A DNA stretch of 56,228 nt from contig CALLLR010000002.1 in assembly GCA_938008185.1 (NCBI GenBank), forward strand, positions 1 to 56,228, in the 5' to 3' direction. The position numbers were made by a program, and so were the translations under genes. This stretch comes from an uncultured Saprospiraceae bacterium (GTDB lineage Bacteria; Bacteroidota; Bacteroidia; Chitinophagales; Saprospiraceae). Below the pieces are notes generated by a model that saw only the letters and a list, made by a program, of their open reading frames with translations, did no database searches and was not told the origin of the DNA. Of this stretch, positions 25,271 to 33,908 are shown piece by piece (the first letter of the stretch is position 1; each line of letters starts with the position of its first letter).

Positions 25271-26113
25271 ATGAACCTCTCTTCCTCTTCTACCTCTCCC
25301 GAAGAAGAAGCTCAACTCCTTGAACAGTTGCGGCAAGTATTGCTGTCTGAGGATCGGGAAGAACTGGAGGCTATTCGGGCAATGCTGGAGGATGAGGCAC
25401 AACTCTCAGAAAAGGTATCCCCCATCATTCGACAACATCTTGCTTTTTTGAAAGAAAATTTCCGTGAAGAATATGGGATAATTATTGAAGAAATAGTTTC
25501 TAAAAAACTTTCTGAGTCGCAGGATGAAATCGTCAACATGATTTTTCCTAAACTTAATACGATCATAAAAAAGTTTATAACCGCTCAATTTCAGATACTT
25601 AAAGAAGGAATTGATACCCAAATCAAAACGGTCCAAAATCGTTTTTCTCCAAAGAATCTGTTTAGTCGTTTTTTTGGGCCTTCCGATAGTGATATCGTTT
25701 TAAGTCAGCTGGATAATCCCGAAGTCCACGAAGTTTATCTGGTACAGAGAGAATCAGGGTTACTATTGGGTAGTTATGCTAAGGAGAAGAATACCGATCA
25801 GGATGTGATTGCGGGTATGCTAACGGCCATTAAGTCCTTTGCTGAAGATGCTTTTAACCGAGGAAAGGAAGACCTGGAAATGATTCAATACGAAAATTAT
25901 AAAATTTTCCTTCACAACTTACCTTCTTATTATTTTGCGGTAGCCATGACTGGATCAATCTCTACTTCAGAAAAAGAAAATTTATCTAATAAATTAATTA
26001 CTTTTGCACAAGAAAATGTACCTTTTGATATCGCAAACGTGAATTCAACACTAACAAATCGAATATCTACTGCCTTAGCCAAGTATTTTGCCCATTTTAA
26101 TATCCAAGAATAA
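25271..26113 (+). CDS. Soluble homologue of the N-terminal region of bacterial OmpA-fusion proteins, with a roadblock/longin-like domain
   Basis: This is a 280-residue protein without signal peptide. The N-terminal part (~1-115) is helical: a start EEEAQLLEQLRQVLLSEDRE, then segments with alternating charged/hydrophobic residues. A linker (FSPKNLFSRFFGP, ~127-140) leads to a compact alpha/beta domain (~150-270) with VHEVYLVQRESGLLLGSY, VIAGMLTAIKSFAEDAF and LHNLPSYYFAVAMTG. From memory of the family, this combination is the N-terminal region of a class of bacterial proteins that usually end in an OmpA domain; that domain is absent here. The alpha/beta domain has the strand-helix pattern of roadblock/longin modules, known GTPase partners. 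The Ras-like GTPase gene starts 20 bp downstream. Confidence 0.75.
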   Translation: MNLSSSSTSPEEEAQLLEQLRQVLLSEDREELEAIRAMLEDEAQLSEKVSPIIRQHLAFLKENFREEYGIIIEEIVSKKLSESQDEIVNMIFPKLNTIIKKFITAQFQILKEGIDTQIKTVQNRFSPKNLFSRFFGPSDSDIVLSQLDNPEVHEVYLVQRESGLLLGSYAKEKNTDQDVIAGMLTAIKSFAEDAFNRGKEDLEMIQYENYKIFLHNLPSYYFAVAMTGSISTSEKENLSNKLITFAQENVPFDIANVNSTLTNRISTALAKYFAHFNIQE

Positions 26114-26133
26114 AACACAAGAACAGAACACGT

Positions 26134-26619
26134 ATGTTAAGCAAAAAAGTAATTTTGACGGGTAGTTTTGGAGTAGGAAAAACCTCCTTATTTGAAAGAT
26201 TTATTAATAATAAGTTTGAGAATAAATATCTTACTACTATTGGAGTAAAAGTAGGAAAAAAGCTGGTCAACACCCCAAACGGTGATTTATCCATGATGAT
26301 CTGGGATATTGCCGGAGAAGTTGCTCAAAACAAAGTTCCGACCTCTTACTTTTTAGGTACTAGCGGCATCATTTATATTTTTGATGTCTCCCGTCCTTCG
26401 ACTTATGGTAACCTTGTCGAAGACTTAGCATACCTCAAAAGTATCAATAAACTTACCACCATTAAAGTTGTAGGTAATAAAAAAGATTTGGTCACTGAAG
26501 CTGAACTCAAAACGCTGCAGGAGAAAATTTCTTTACCGGTAAATCTCTTCACAAGTGCCAAAACTGGTGAAAATGTAGAAAAGCTCTTTCTTGACTTTGC
26601 CACCGAAATGGTCGGCTAA
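26134..26619 (+). CDS. Prokaryotic Ras/Rab-like small GTPase
   Basis: This 161-residue single-domain GTPase has a complete motif set. G1 is GSFGVGKTS (10-18) and G2 is Thr35 in TTIGVKV. G3 is WDIAGE with Asp58 and Gly61. G4 is NKKD (115-118) and G5 is SAK (141-143). The spacing is that of Ras-superfamily proteins rather than Era/Obg GTPases. The position equivalent to Ras Gln61 is Glu62, so intrinsic hydrolysis may be low or need a partner. There is no lipidation motif or membrane segment. It is the third gene of a plus-strand set, 20 bp after the roadblock/longin-like gene. Role in polarity, motility or envelope control is an inference by analogy with MglA/MglB. Confidence 0.9.
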   Translation: MLSKKVILTGSFGVGKTSLFERFINNKFENKYLTTIGVKVGKKLVNTPNGDLSMMIWDIAGEVAQNKVPTSYFLGTSGIIYIFDVSRPSTYGNLVEDLAYLKSINKLTTIKVVGNKKDLVTEAELKTLQEKISLPVNLFTSAKTGENVEKLFLDFATEMVG

Positions 26620-26787
26620 ACATCCTTAATTTCATAAAACTGTCTTTTCGCTCCAATTTTTATATTTTATCCGTATCTTTAAAAACTATAGGTCCGCTAT
26701 TTGTTGTTTAATGTAATAGACTTTAACGCCTTCAAACAAAGGAAACCGGATCACGGGATATTTCATTTTTTAATCTGAGCGATCTTT

Positions 26788-27588
26788 ATGAAAAAATACT
26801 TTATTTATACGCTCTTTCTAGTATTTCTTGCTTCTGGCGTGGTTGCTCAGGGCACTTTTCAACCCAAGAGGATTGATAATACGCCCGTTGGTATCATCTA
26901 CGACAAAGAATTTACTTTCGATATTCGTTTACACACCTACGGGTTTGCGTTAGGAGTAAATATTGGCCGTATAAAAACCTATTACCGAACTCGGTTTTAC
27001 CAGTTTGAAATTGGCGAATTAAAGCACACCAAAGAAAACCGACAAAGTTTTGATTACCAATCGCGCATTAATGGACGTTCTTCGCGTTCTTTTATATTTG
27101 GAAAACGAAACAGCTTGTTCGCGCTCAGAGCAGCCGTCGGAGAAAAAAAATATCTAACAGAAAAAGCTAAAGATCGAGGACTTTCCGCCGGATATACCTA
27201 TTCTTTTGGTCCTACCCTTGGAATCCTCAAACCGTATTATCTAGAATTTTTCAGATCAGAGGATGGTCGGGACTTTATCAGTACCGAAAAATACTCAGAT
27301 GAAAACGCCAGCTTTTTTCTGGACGAACGCAATATCTTTGGCTCCGCAGGATTTTCACGTGGATTAAAAGAAATATCTTTCGTACCGGGCTTTCACGCTA
27401 AAGCGGGTGTACATCTGGACTGGGGCGCCTTCGACGAATTTGTCAAAGCCATTGAAGCAGGTTTTATGCTAGATGTTTTTGTAAAAAAAATGCCTATTTT
27501 GGTAGAAAATAATGATATTGTTAATGCCGAAAACCGTCCCTTTTTTCTAAATCTTTATTTAAATATTCAACTGGGCAAACGTTGGTAA
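26788..27588 (+). CDS. Predicted outer-membrane or periplasmic protein encoded before lipA
   Basis: The 266-residue product has a clear signal peptide (MKKYFIYTLFLVFLASGVVAQ). The mature protein has alternating aromatic/polar strands (FTFDIRLHTYGFALGVNIG, YYRTRFYQFEIGEL, LSAGYTYSFGPTLG) and ends in FLNLYLNIQLGKRW, consistent with a small beta-barrel or beta-rich envelope protein. I do not know its function. Such proteins occur next to lipA in other Bacteroidota (recollection, not checked). lipA starts 36 bp downstream, so they are likely co-transcribed. Confidence 0.75.
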   Translation: MKKYFIYTLFLVFLASGVVAQGTFQPKRIDNTPVGIIYDKEFTFDIRLHTYGFALGVNIGRIKTYYRTRFYQFEIGELKHTKENRQSFDYQSRINGRSSRSFIFGKRNSLFALRAAVGEKKYLTEKAKDRGLSAGYTYSFGPTLGILKPYYLEFFRSEDGRDFISTEKYSDENASFFLDERNIFGSAGFSRGLKEISFVPGFHAKAGVHLDWGAFDEFVKAIEAGFMLDVFVKKMPILVENNDIVNAENRPFFLNLYLNIQLGKRW

Positions 27589-27624
27589 TACCAGCCCACC
27601 AGTTTATAAAATAGAATCATCGAC

Positions 27625-28503
27625 ATGCTGGATTTACCCATCATTGATCAATCAGAAAAAGATCCTGTACGCCGTAAGCCAAGCTGGCTTCGGGTTAAAC
27701 TTCCCATTGGCGAATCTTACAAAAAAGTAAGAAATTTAGTGGATCAATATAAACTAAATACGATCTGCCAAAGCGGTAATTGTCCCAACATGGGAGAATG
27801 CTGGGGTGCCGGTACCGCTACTTTTATGATTTTAGGGAATACGTGTACGCGCTCTTGTTCATTCTGTGCGGTAAAAACAGGACGTCCGGGAGAATACGAT
27901 GAGGACGAACCGCGACGCGTAGCCGAAGCCATTAAGTTGATGCAGGTAAAACACGCCGTAATAACTTCTGTCAACCGCGATGAACGCAAAGATCGAGGTG
28001 CTGAAATATGGTATCAAACCGTTGTGCAAACTAAGGCAGCCAGTCCAACTACAACCATCGAAACCTTGATTCCCGATGTACGTGCAACCTGGAATGCGCT
28101 GGAAAGAATGATCAGTGGCGGACAGGAGGTGGTGTCTCATAATATGGAAACGGTTAAAAGTCTTTACCGCAAAGTACGGCCACAAGCTAAATATGATCGT
28201 AGTCTGGAACAAATTCAGCGAACCAAGGATTTTGGCAAACGAACGAAATCCGGAATCATGGTCGGGCTAGGGGAAAAGAAGGAAGAAGTATTTGAAATCA
28301 TGGACGATCTGGTCGCTCACGGTTGTGATGTCCTGACGATTGGACAATATTTACAACCTACAAAAATGCATCTGGATGTTGTAGAATATGTTCACCCGGA
28401 TGTCTTCGAGATGTACAAAGAAGTAGGCTTAGAAAAAGGATTGGAATATGTGGAGAGTGGTCCGCTGGTTAGGTCGTCTTATCATTCGGAGCGGCATCTG
28501 TAA
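27625..28503 (+). CDS. lipA: Lipoyl synthase
   Basis: LipA is a radical-SAM enzyme that inserts two sulfurs into protein-bound octanoate, producing lipoate for 2-oxoacid dehydrogenases. The 292-residue product has both cluster motifs: the auxiliary-cluster set Cys48, Cys53 and Cys59 ([14 protein letters not shown]) and the radical-SAM CxxxCxxC Cys74, Cys78 and Cys81 ([10 protein letters not shown]). The C-terminal Arg-Ser-Ser motif ([11 protein letters not shown]) coordinates the auxiliary cluster. Length is normal. It lies 36 bp after an envelope protein gene and ends at a strong bidirectional terminator. Confidence 0.96.
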   Translation: MLDLPIIDQSEKDPVRRKPSWLRVKLPIGESYKKVRNLVDQYKLNTICQSGNCPNMGECWGAGTATFMILGNTCTRSCSFCAVKTGRPGEYDEDEPRRVAEAIKLMQVKHAVITSVNRDERKDRGAEIWYQTVVQTKAASPTTTIETLIPDVRATWNALERMISGGQEVVSHNMETVKSLYRKVRPQAKYDRSLEQIQRTKDFGKRTKSGIMVGLGEKKEEVFEIMDDLVAHGCDVLTIGQYLQPTKMHLDVVEYVHPDVFEMYKEVGLEKGLEYVESGPLVRSSYHSERHL

Positions 28504-28552
28504 CAGTTTATTTAGCGTTTTAATTTGACGTTTAGATAGTCCTTCAAAATTC

Positions 28553-28593
28553 AAAAGAGCAGCTACCCATTTTGTATGAGTAGCTGCTCTTTT
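28553..28593. terminator. Bidirectional terminator between lipA and the aldo/keto reductase gene
   Basis: A perfect 14-bp stem (AAAAGAGCAGCTAC with its complement at 28580-28593) and a 13-nt loop, with an A run on one side and a T run on the other, lies between convergent genes. Confidence 0.85.
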
Positions 28594-28617
28594 GGTAAAA
28601 AATATGAACACCAAAAA

Positions 28618-29661
28618 CTACGGTGCGGGATTCGGTATATCATTTTGCACTGCTTCAATTGCATCATTTATTTCCCGAGTTATTTCAAATTCCGTACTGC
28701 TAATATTTTCTTTAAGCTGATCTATCGTGGTAGCTCCAATAATCGTACTGGTGAGAAACGGACGGGTGTTTATGTATGCGAGTGCCATCTGAGTTAGTGT
28801 CATATTGTTACTTTCGGCAATTTCGAGGTAGCGGGCAGCAGCTTCATAACACTGCTCACTTTTGTAGCGGATCATGTGCTTTTTGTATGCATTGAGTCGA
28901 TCGGTTGGCTGATCTTTTTTCTGATGATACTTTCCAGATAACAATCCAAAAGCCAGGGGTGAGTAAGCTAATAGCCCCACTTTTTGCTTAATAGCCATTT
29001 CAGCTAGTCCGACTTCGAAAGTGCGATTGAGTAAACTATAAGGGTTTTGAATACTAACAACCCGGGGTAATCCATTCTTGGCAGATTCTTCCAGATAACG
29101 CATCATACCGTAGGGCGTTTCATTAGAAATACCAATATGTCGAATTTTACCTGCCTTGATCTGATCGTTGAGGGTGTTAAGTACTTCATAAATATTATCT
29201 ACCCACGGATCACTGGGATCTTGAACGTAACTGCGCTTTCCGAAAAAGTTGGCTTTGCGTTCCGGCCAGTGTAATTGGTACAAGTCGATATAATCCGTTT
29301 GCAACCTTTTTAGGCTCCCCTCAAGAGCCGTCTTAATCGAAGCTGGAGAAAAGTCGAGTGGTTTACGAATCCAGGTAATCCCATCAGAAGGTCCGGTAAT
29401 TTTAGTGGCAATGATCAGTTGGTCCCGATCCTTCCGTTTTCCCAGCCAGGAACCGATTATTTTTTCCGTACTATGGACGGTTTCTTTACGCCCTGGAACA
29501 GCGTACATCTCTGCCGTATCAATAAAATTAACCTCGTGATCCGTTGCGTAGTCCAGTTGTTCGTGTCCTTCCTTTTCAGAATTCTGCTCTCCAAAAGTCA
29601 TCGTTCCCAGGCAGATTTCAGAAACTTTAAGATCGGTTGTACCGAGTGTATTAAATTTCAT
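28618..29661 (-). CDS. Aldo/keto reductase, Tas-like
   Basis: This is a 347-residue cytosolic NADPH-dependent oxidoreductase. The catalytic tetrad is visible: Asp48 and Tyr53 in FIDTAEMYAVPG, Lys87 in IIATKITG, and His131 in LYQLHWPERK. The long insert after the first motif (RKETVHSTEKIIGSWL) and overall length match the Tas subgroup of the superfamily. Physiological substrate unknown. It is monocistronic: convergent with lipA and separated from the alkaline phosphatase gene by 140 bp, which contain a dispersed motif. Confidence 0.9.
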   Translation of the reverse strand: MKFNTLGTTDLKVSEICLGTMTFGEQNSEKEGHEQLDYATDHEVNFIDTAEMYAVPGRKETVHSTEKIIGSWLGKRKDRDQLIIATKITGPSDGITWIRKPLDFSPASIKTALEGSLKRLQTDYIDLYQLHWPERKANFFGKRSYVQDPSDPWVDNIYEVLNTLNDQIKAGKIRHIGISNETPYGMMRYLEESAKNGLPRVVSIQNPYSLLNRTFEVGLAEMAIKQKVGLLAYSPLAFGLLSGKYHQKKDQPTDRLNAYKKHMIRYKSEQCYEAAARYLEIAESNNMTLTQMALAYINTRPFLTSTIIGATTIDQLKENISSTEFEITREINDAIEAVQNDIPNPAP

Positions 29662-29733
29662 AATAAGTGTTTATATGTAGTTATCGAAAGACCGTACGAC
29701 CAAGTGTGTCATTTGGCATACCGGACCATGTGC

Positions 29734-29762
29734 TCCTAAAGGAAAGCTCACGCGCTGACACA
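29734..29762 (+). repeat. Second copy of dispersed intergenic motif
   Basis: TCCTAAAGGAA, then ACGCGC and GACACA with spacing nearly equal to the copy at 22326-22356. Both copies are in gene-free sequence and in the same orientation. Two copies are too few to define a family, but they share about 23 positions. Confidence 0.4.
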
Positions 29763-29801
29763 GTTTAGAATACCGTCCCGTTATCAACAATCCTTTATCA
29801 T

Positions 29802-30932
29802 CTATAATCCTAGAGCCGTTTTCATCTTCCGGTATAATTCGGTATTATCAAAAATACCGGTAAACTTTTCAGATCCAGGTCCATAAGCAAAAACGGGTAC
29901 CATGGTACCACTATGTCGACCGTAAGCAAAATCAGTTTTAAGTTTTTTGAGTTTTGATTTCTCCATGATCGTCAGGCCGCCGGTTTCGTGATCTGCGGTT
30001 ACAATGACTAGTGTTTCTCCGTCTGCCTCGGCAAATTCGAGGACTTCTTTAACGGCTTCGTCAAAATCTTTGAGTTCAGACATAACGTATTTAAGATTCG
30101 TAGCGTGCCCTCCCAGATCAATCTGAGAACCTTCGATCATCATAAAGAATCCGTTTTCACTTCTGGATTTTAAAAACTCTGCTCCCAATTTACTGGCATA
30201 AGGCAGATAGTCCCGTCCGGTAATCTTTGTCAAGGGATCATCATCCGCCGTAAAATAAACAAACTTTTTTCCGGGACTAATACGAACCTCCTGTATTTTT
30301 CGGTTCTGAATAAAGTCTTCTATCTGATATCCTTTCGCTTCCATCTCTTTAATAAGATTCCGTTCGTCAGAAGCGCGTCGGTCAAAATATTTCTTACCTC
30401 CACCTACTAAAAAATCTACTCCAGAGTTAGCAATTTCCTCGGCGATTGGGTCAACAAAAGCCCTTAATTTTTGGTGCGCCATAAAGGTAGCTGGTGTGGC
30501 GTTTACCACTGCGGAGGTAACGACAATCCCCGTCATCATTTCTTTTTCCTCCGCCTCTTCCAGGATTGACTTCACGGGTATTCCATCCTTATTTACTCCA
30601 ACGGCATTGTTATAAGTTTTTACACCACAAGCCATCGCGGTTCCTCCAGCGGCAGAATCTGTTACCAGGTTATCGTAAGAATGGGTTTTCATTAACCCAG
30701 TAACTGGAAATTTTTCAAAATTTAAAAAATTATTATTATCATAAATACCAGCGGTAATCTGTGTTAACCCCATTCCATCTCCAATCATCAAGATGAGATT
30801 TCTTGCGGTCTTTTCCTGATTGGTATTTGGTATGATATGAACGGGTATCTCACCAGTACCTCCAGCGGGTCGGGAGGATCCACAATTGAGTAAGACCGCC
30901 GGAATTATTAAGATCAAAAATATTACTCTCAT
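29802..30932 (-). CDS. Alkaline phosphatase, lipoprotein form
   Basis: This 376-residue PhoA-superfamily phosphomonoesterase has a lipoprotein signal: hydrophobic residues then LLNC with Cys17 as the lipidation site, so it is membrane-anchored. Metal ligand Asp52 lies in MIGDGMG. The catalytic nucleophile is Ser93 in VTDSAAGGTAMACG. Metal-site motifs GSQIDLGGHATN, TADHETGG and RHSG follow. It releases phosphate from organic esters. Pho-type regulation cannot be judged, as no pho-box is defined for this group. The gene stands between the aldo/keto reductase and dprA genes. Confidence 0.92.
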   Translation of the reverse strand: MRVIFLILIIPAVLLNCGSSRPAGGTGEIPVHIIPNTNQEKTARNLILMIGDGMGLTQITAGIYDNNNFLNFEKFPVTGLMKTHSYDNLVTDSAAGGTAMACGVKTYNNAVGVNKDGIPVKSILEEAEEKEMMTGIVVTSAVVNATPATFMAHQKLRAFVDPIAEEIANSGVDFLVGGGKKYFDRRASDERNLIKEMEAKGYQIEDFIQNRKIQEVRISPGKKFVYFTADDDPLTKITGRDYLPYASKLGAEFLKSRSENGFFMMIEGSQIDLGGHATNLKYVMSELKDFDEAVKEVLEFAEADGETLVIVTADHETGGLTIMEKSKLKKLKTDFAYGRHSGTMVPVFAYGPGSEKFTGIFDNTELYRKMKTALGL

Positions 30933-31070
30933 TTAAATTGGTATATTTAATACACTGTGTATTGAAATTATTTACGACTGCTGCTCACCGGGCCAGCACA
31001 ATATTTACACTAAATAATTATAGTTTTCCATTTGTAATAGAATAAAAACCCAAGTAATAAAGTCTCTCAT

Positions 31071-32171
31071 TTATTGAACCAGGACAAATCGTTTTCCAGG
31101 AAGTGTTTTAATGAGTCCTTTAAATTCTAGTTGTAAAATCAAAGCAGCCATTTCGCTGCTGTTCAGTTCTGTCTGATAAGCCAGTTGATCAATATTTATT
31201 TGGTCTGTTTCTCCAATTAAATCCAAAATGTTCCTTTCGTGTTCACTCAGTTCCGGAAATAAAGCGGTTTGTTTTCTTTTGGAAGCATCTTTTTCGGTCC
31301 AACGCATAATATAAGCGATATCATCGGCGGATTCTAGTAGTTGAGCTTTATGTGCTTTTATGAGGTGGTTGCAACCCTTACTAAAGCGGTCGTTTAGCCG
31401 GCCCGGTACTGCAAATACATCTCTATTATAACCATTTGCCAACTCGGCGGTAATCATAGAACCACCTTTTCTGGCCGTTTCAACTACAATGACCGCATCG
31501 GACATTCCGGCTACGATCCGGTTACGCATCGGAAAGTGTTCTCTTTCCGGTCCTTTATCGGGACCAAATTGCGTCAGGATACCTCCTTGCTTCAACATTC
31601 TTGCAGCAACGGATTTATGGGTTGCCGGATAAATCTGACTCATACCATGCCCTAGCACACCCACCGTTGGAATCTGTAAAGATAAGCATTTCTGATGGGC
31701 TGTCACATCAATTCCGTAGGCAAGTCCACTAATGACCAAAACGTTATATTTTGCAAGACCTTCCACAATCTCCTGACAGTAAGTTTTACCGTATTCGGTG
31801 GGTGTTCTGGTACCTACTATTGAAACAATTCGATCTGCATTCAGATTTGCCTTACCTTTGTAATATAAAATCATCGGACTATCTGAGAATGGTTTTAGCC
31901 GGGAGGGATAATCTGGATTTGTAAAAAAAAGTGGCTTGATTTTATGTTCATTAATGAAAGTTAGGTCAGGAACACTTAATGCCTCTGGATCTGCTTCTAG
32001 TATATTTTTTACGATCGATGATGAAATTCTGGGAATCTTTGATAAAGTTTTTTTATTTTCACTGAAAACTGCTTCTGCACTTCCACAGGCCCCGATGAGC
32101 AAACGAGCCGTCCAAAGACCAACCATGGGAATTTTTGTGAGGGCTATTTGATAAGTTAAATTTTGGTTCAT
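31071..32171 (-). CDS. dprA: DNA-processing protein DprA
   Basis: DprA loads RecA onto incoming single-stranded DNA during natural transformation. The 366-residue product has a SAM/HhH-like N-terminal part (~1-90) and the DprA Rossmann core (SIVGTRTPTEYG, ISGLAYGIDVTAHQKCL, TVGVLGHG, FPMRNRIVAGMSDAVIVVE, GSMITAELANGYNRDVFAVPG). A C-terminal winged-helix DML1-like domain completes it (ERNILDLIGETDQINIDQLAYQTELNSSEMA). All conserved segments are intact. No other competence genes are adjacent. Upstream is a divergent SH3 protein gene. Confidence 0.95.
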   Translation of the reverse strand: MNQNLTYQIALTKIPMVGLWTARLLIGACGSAEAVFSENKKTLSKIPRISSSIVKNILEADPEALSVPDLTFINEHKIKPLFFTNPDYPSRLKPFSDSPMILYYKGKANLNADRIVSIVGTRTPTEYGKTYCQEIVEGLAKYNVLVISGLAYGIDVTAHQKCLSLQIPTVGVLGHGMSQIYPATHKSVAARMLKQGGILTQFGPDKGPEREHFPMRNRIVAGMSDAVIVVETARKGGSMITAELANGYNRDVFAVPGRLNDRFSKGCNHLIKAHKAQLLESADDIAYIMRWTEKDASKRKQTALFPELSEHERNILDLIGETDQINIDQLAYQTELNSSEMAALILQLEFKGLIKTLPGKRFVLVQ

Positions 32172-32293
32172 ATCTTACGCATTCGATTTGTGTAAAAAAG
32201 GAAGTTCGTTGATACATTACTTCTAAGCACAAGTTAACGAAGAAGTTTTAATACCACATCTTTCTTTGAAGTTGTTTAATAATATTTAATACT

Positions 32294-32854
32294 ATGGCTA
32301 AGAAAAAAAAATCTTTACTACCCGGCCTCGAAATCATGATCATTATCGTGTTTTTCATCAGTTTTATGCTTTTTGCTATTCCACGTTGTAATGAAAAGCG
32401 GCTGGAATACGCCAGCACAGATGCGGCGGATACGACGGCGGATACCGAACAGGCAGCTGAAGATACGCAAACTACCAGTCCGCCGGATAGTGTCCTTCTT
32501 CCAGCTAGCCCCGTTACCGAAGTGACGATGCCAGCAGCGACTGCTCCAGTTTTGCAAACTTCCCCCACTCTGCCAGCAACTGCAGTGAATACCGCTACTC
32601 GTCTATATGTAACTATTGATGGTCTTAATATTCGTAGTGCCCCAAGTCTGGATAGTGCAATACTCAACAAACTTGTTTTATTCGAGGAAGTACATTTTTT
32701 AAATGAAATTACACCCTTTACAGAACAGATTTCACTGGGAACCACCGTGGCGGATGAGCCATGGGTAAAGGTAAAAACCAAGCGCGGTGGAGAAGGCTGG
32801 GTGTACGGAGCTGGGGTTTATTATTATAAAAGAAAATATCCTGGAATGGATTAA
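32294..32854 (+). CDS. Membrane-anchored SH3-like domain protein
   Basis: The 186-residue product starts with a basic segment (MAKKKKSLLPG) and one hydrophobic helix (~11-30). An Ala/Thr/Pro/Asp-rich low-complexity spacer (~38-100) follows. The C-terminal bacterial SH3 (SH3b) domain spans ~106-178 (VTIDGLNIRSAPSLDSAILNKL ... WVKVKTKRGGEGWVYGAGV). SH3b domains bind peptidoglycan or peptides. With the helix near the N-terminus, the domain would face the periplasm. A TTTCTTTG at 32261 differs by one base from the -7 box. Exact role unknown. Confidence 0.8.
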   Translation: MAKKKKSLLPGLEIMIIIVFFISFMLFAIPRCNEKRLEYASTDAADTTADTEQAAEDTQTTSPPDSVLLPASPVTEVTMPAATAPVLQTSPTLPATAVNTATRLYVTIDGLNIRSAPSLDSAILNKLVLFEEVHFLNEITPFTEQISLGTTVADEPWVKVKTKRGGEGWVYGAGVYYYKRKYPGMD

Positions 32855-32965
32855 TACCATTTTGAGCATCCGTGATACAGTATCGTTGAATTTATTATTT
32901 ACAGATTTCTGGAGATAAAGATTAATGTTTTATCTACTTAATTCACTGGATATTAATTTTATTTT

Positions 32966-33745
32966 CTAGATACCAGCCAGATCAAATTGGTAAAGTTTAT
33001 GTTGTTCAATCAATTGAATTAATTGATAGGACATTTTAAGTTGTTCCCCGTATTTTAACTTTTCCAATCCTTTTGCCCAGGATTTGTAGTCCGTTATTTC
33101 AAACTTCTTAAGACCTTTAAACTTTTCCTGATTTAAATAATGACTGTGATCCCGAAAACTCTCCCAGGCACTTGCATATTTACGGTAACACTGTCCGCCT
33201 TGTTTAATGGATGCTCCTTTCCAATTGGAGGTACACTGAATGCCAAAGTGGTTATTTCCGTTTAGCGTAATTTCTCTTTGCCCAGCAAAACTATTGAAGA
33301 TTCCATTCGCCAAAATGATGGATGCCGGGATTTGGAACCGCTCCTGTTCGGTAATTGCTACCTGACTAAATCTCTCAATATAACTTCCGATCGTCCATTC
33401 GTCAATTTCTCCAACTGGCTGAACATCAACAGGCGGCATTTTCTGACTTTCCACTGTCGTTTCGTGAAAGCCTACTTTATCCAAAAAACCAGACTTATTA
33501 GGAGTTACAGAGGACAGAGCCACCGGTCTATCCGTTAATTTTTGGGATGATTTGCTTTTCCTCGATTTCAAAACTGGTTGATTCTCGTCAACCGCCTCCT
33601 CTACTTTTAAAGGAGCATTAAGATTAAGTTGAAATGTAAGGTCTTTTTTTAAAAAAATGAAACACAAAATTCCAAAGACAACAATCTTCAACCAATTGGT
33701 CTGGGCATAGGCCCACCAGTGACTTTTTAAGAAAGTCTTTTCCAT
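32966..33745 (-). CDS. Glucosaminidase-fold protein with catalytic Glu replaced by Asn
   Basis: The 259-residue product has one membrane helix (~19-34, IVVFGILCFIFL) and a ~80-residue linker. A mannosyl-glycoprotein endo-beta-N-acetylglucosaminidase-like domain (~118-256) follows. Alignment to the Bacteroidota family is clear: PASIILANGIF, NGNNHFGIQC, QCYRKYASAWESFRDHSHYLN, DYKSWAKGLEKLKYG. In family members the catalytic Glu lies in a pattern like LAQGLHESDAG; here the aligned residue is Asn151 (LANGIFNSFAG). With that change the muramidase chemistry is unlikely, so it may bind glycan without cutting. A strong promoter lies upstream; divergent from the 33954 gene. Confidence 0.85.
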   Translation of the reverse strand: MEKTFLKSHWWAYAQTNWLKIVVFGILCFIFLKKDLTFQLNLNAPLKVEEAVDENQPVLKSRKSKSSQKLTDRPVALSSVTPNKSGFLDKVGFHETTVESQKMPPVDVQPVGEIDEWTIGSYIERFSQVAITEQERFQIPASIILANGIFNSFAGQREITLNGNNHFGIQCTSNWKGASIKQGGQCYRKYASAWESFRDHSHYLNQEKFKGLKKFEITDYKSWAKGLEKLKYGEQLKMSYQLIQLIEQHKLYQFDLAGI

Positions 33746-33808
33746 GATTACGATGTTTAATTACTTAAAAAAGAATAGTGTTTGGGTAGTTACTATCTTG
33801 ATTGGTTA

Positions 33809-33840
33809 CAAATATAAAACAATGTGTTTTTAATTCCAAA
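33809..33840 (-). promoter_or_regulatory. Complete Bacteroidota promoter TTTG-N20-TATATTTG
   Basis: On the minus strand TTTG (33840-33837) is separated by exactly 20 bp from TATATTTG (33816-33809). This is the best promoter in the window and predicts a start near 33802, about 57 bp before the gene at 33745. Confidence 0.75.
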
Positions 33841-33863
33841 TTAATAAAACATTTTTTTAATTG

Positions 33864-33883
33864 TTATATCGCGATTATATCGC
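33864..33883. promoter_or_regulatory. Direct repeat of TTATATCGC at 11-bp spacing
   Basis: TTATATCGC occurs at 33864-33872 and 33875-33883. Centres are 11 bp apart, one helical turn, as for a dimeric or tandem regulator site. It lies between two divergent promoters (33809-33840 and 33901-33908). Regulator unknown. Confidence 0.4.
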
Positions 33884-33900
33884 ATTATGAAGATATTTCG

Positions 33901-33908
33901 TAATTTTG
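33901..33908 (+). promoter_or_regulatory. -7 box TAATTTTG for the 33954 gene
   Basis: A full match to TAnnTTTG with ~40 bp to the ATG at 33954. It overlaps a TTG that would otherwise be an alternative upstream start, which supports the ATG. Confidence 0.55.

Noticed and set aside
28576-28797. 73-codon plus-strand ORF downstream of lipA
   Set aside because: It starts within the terminator and is antisense to the aldo/keto reductase C-terminus.
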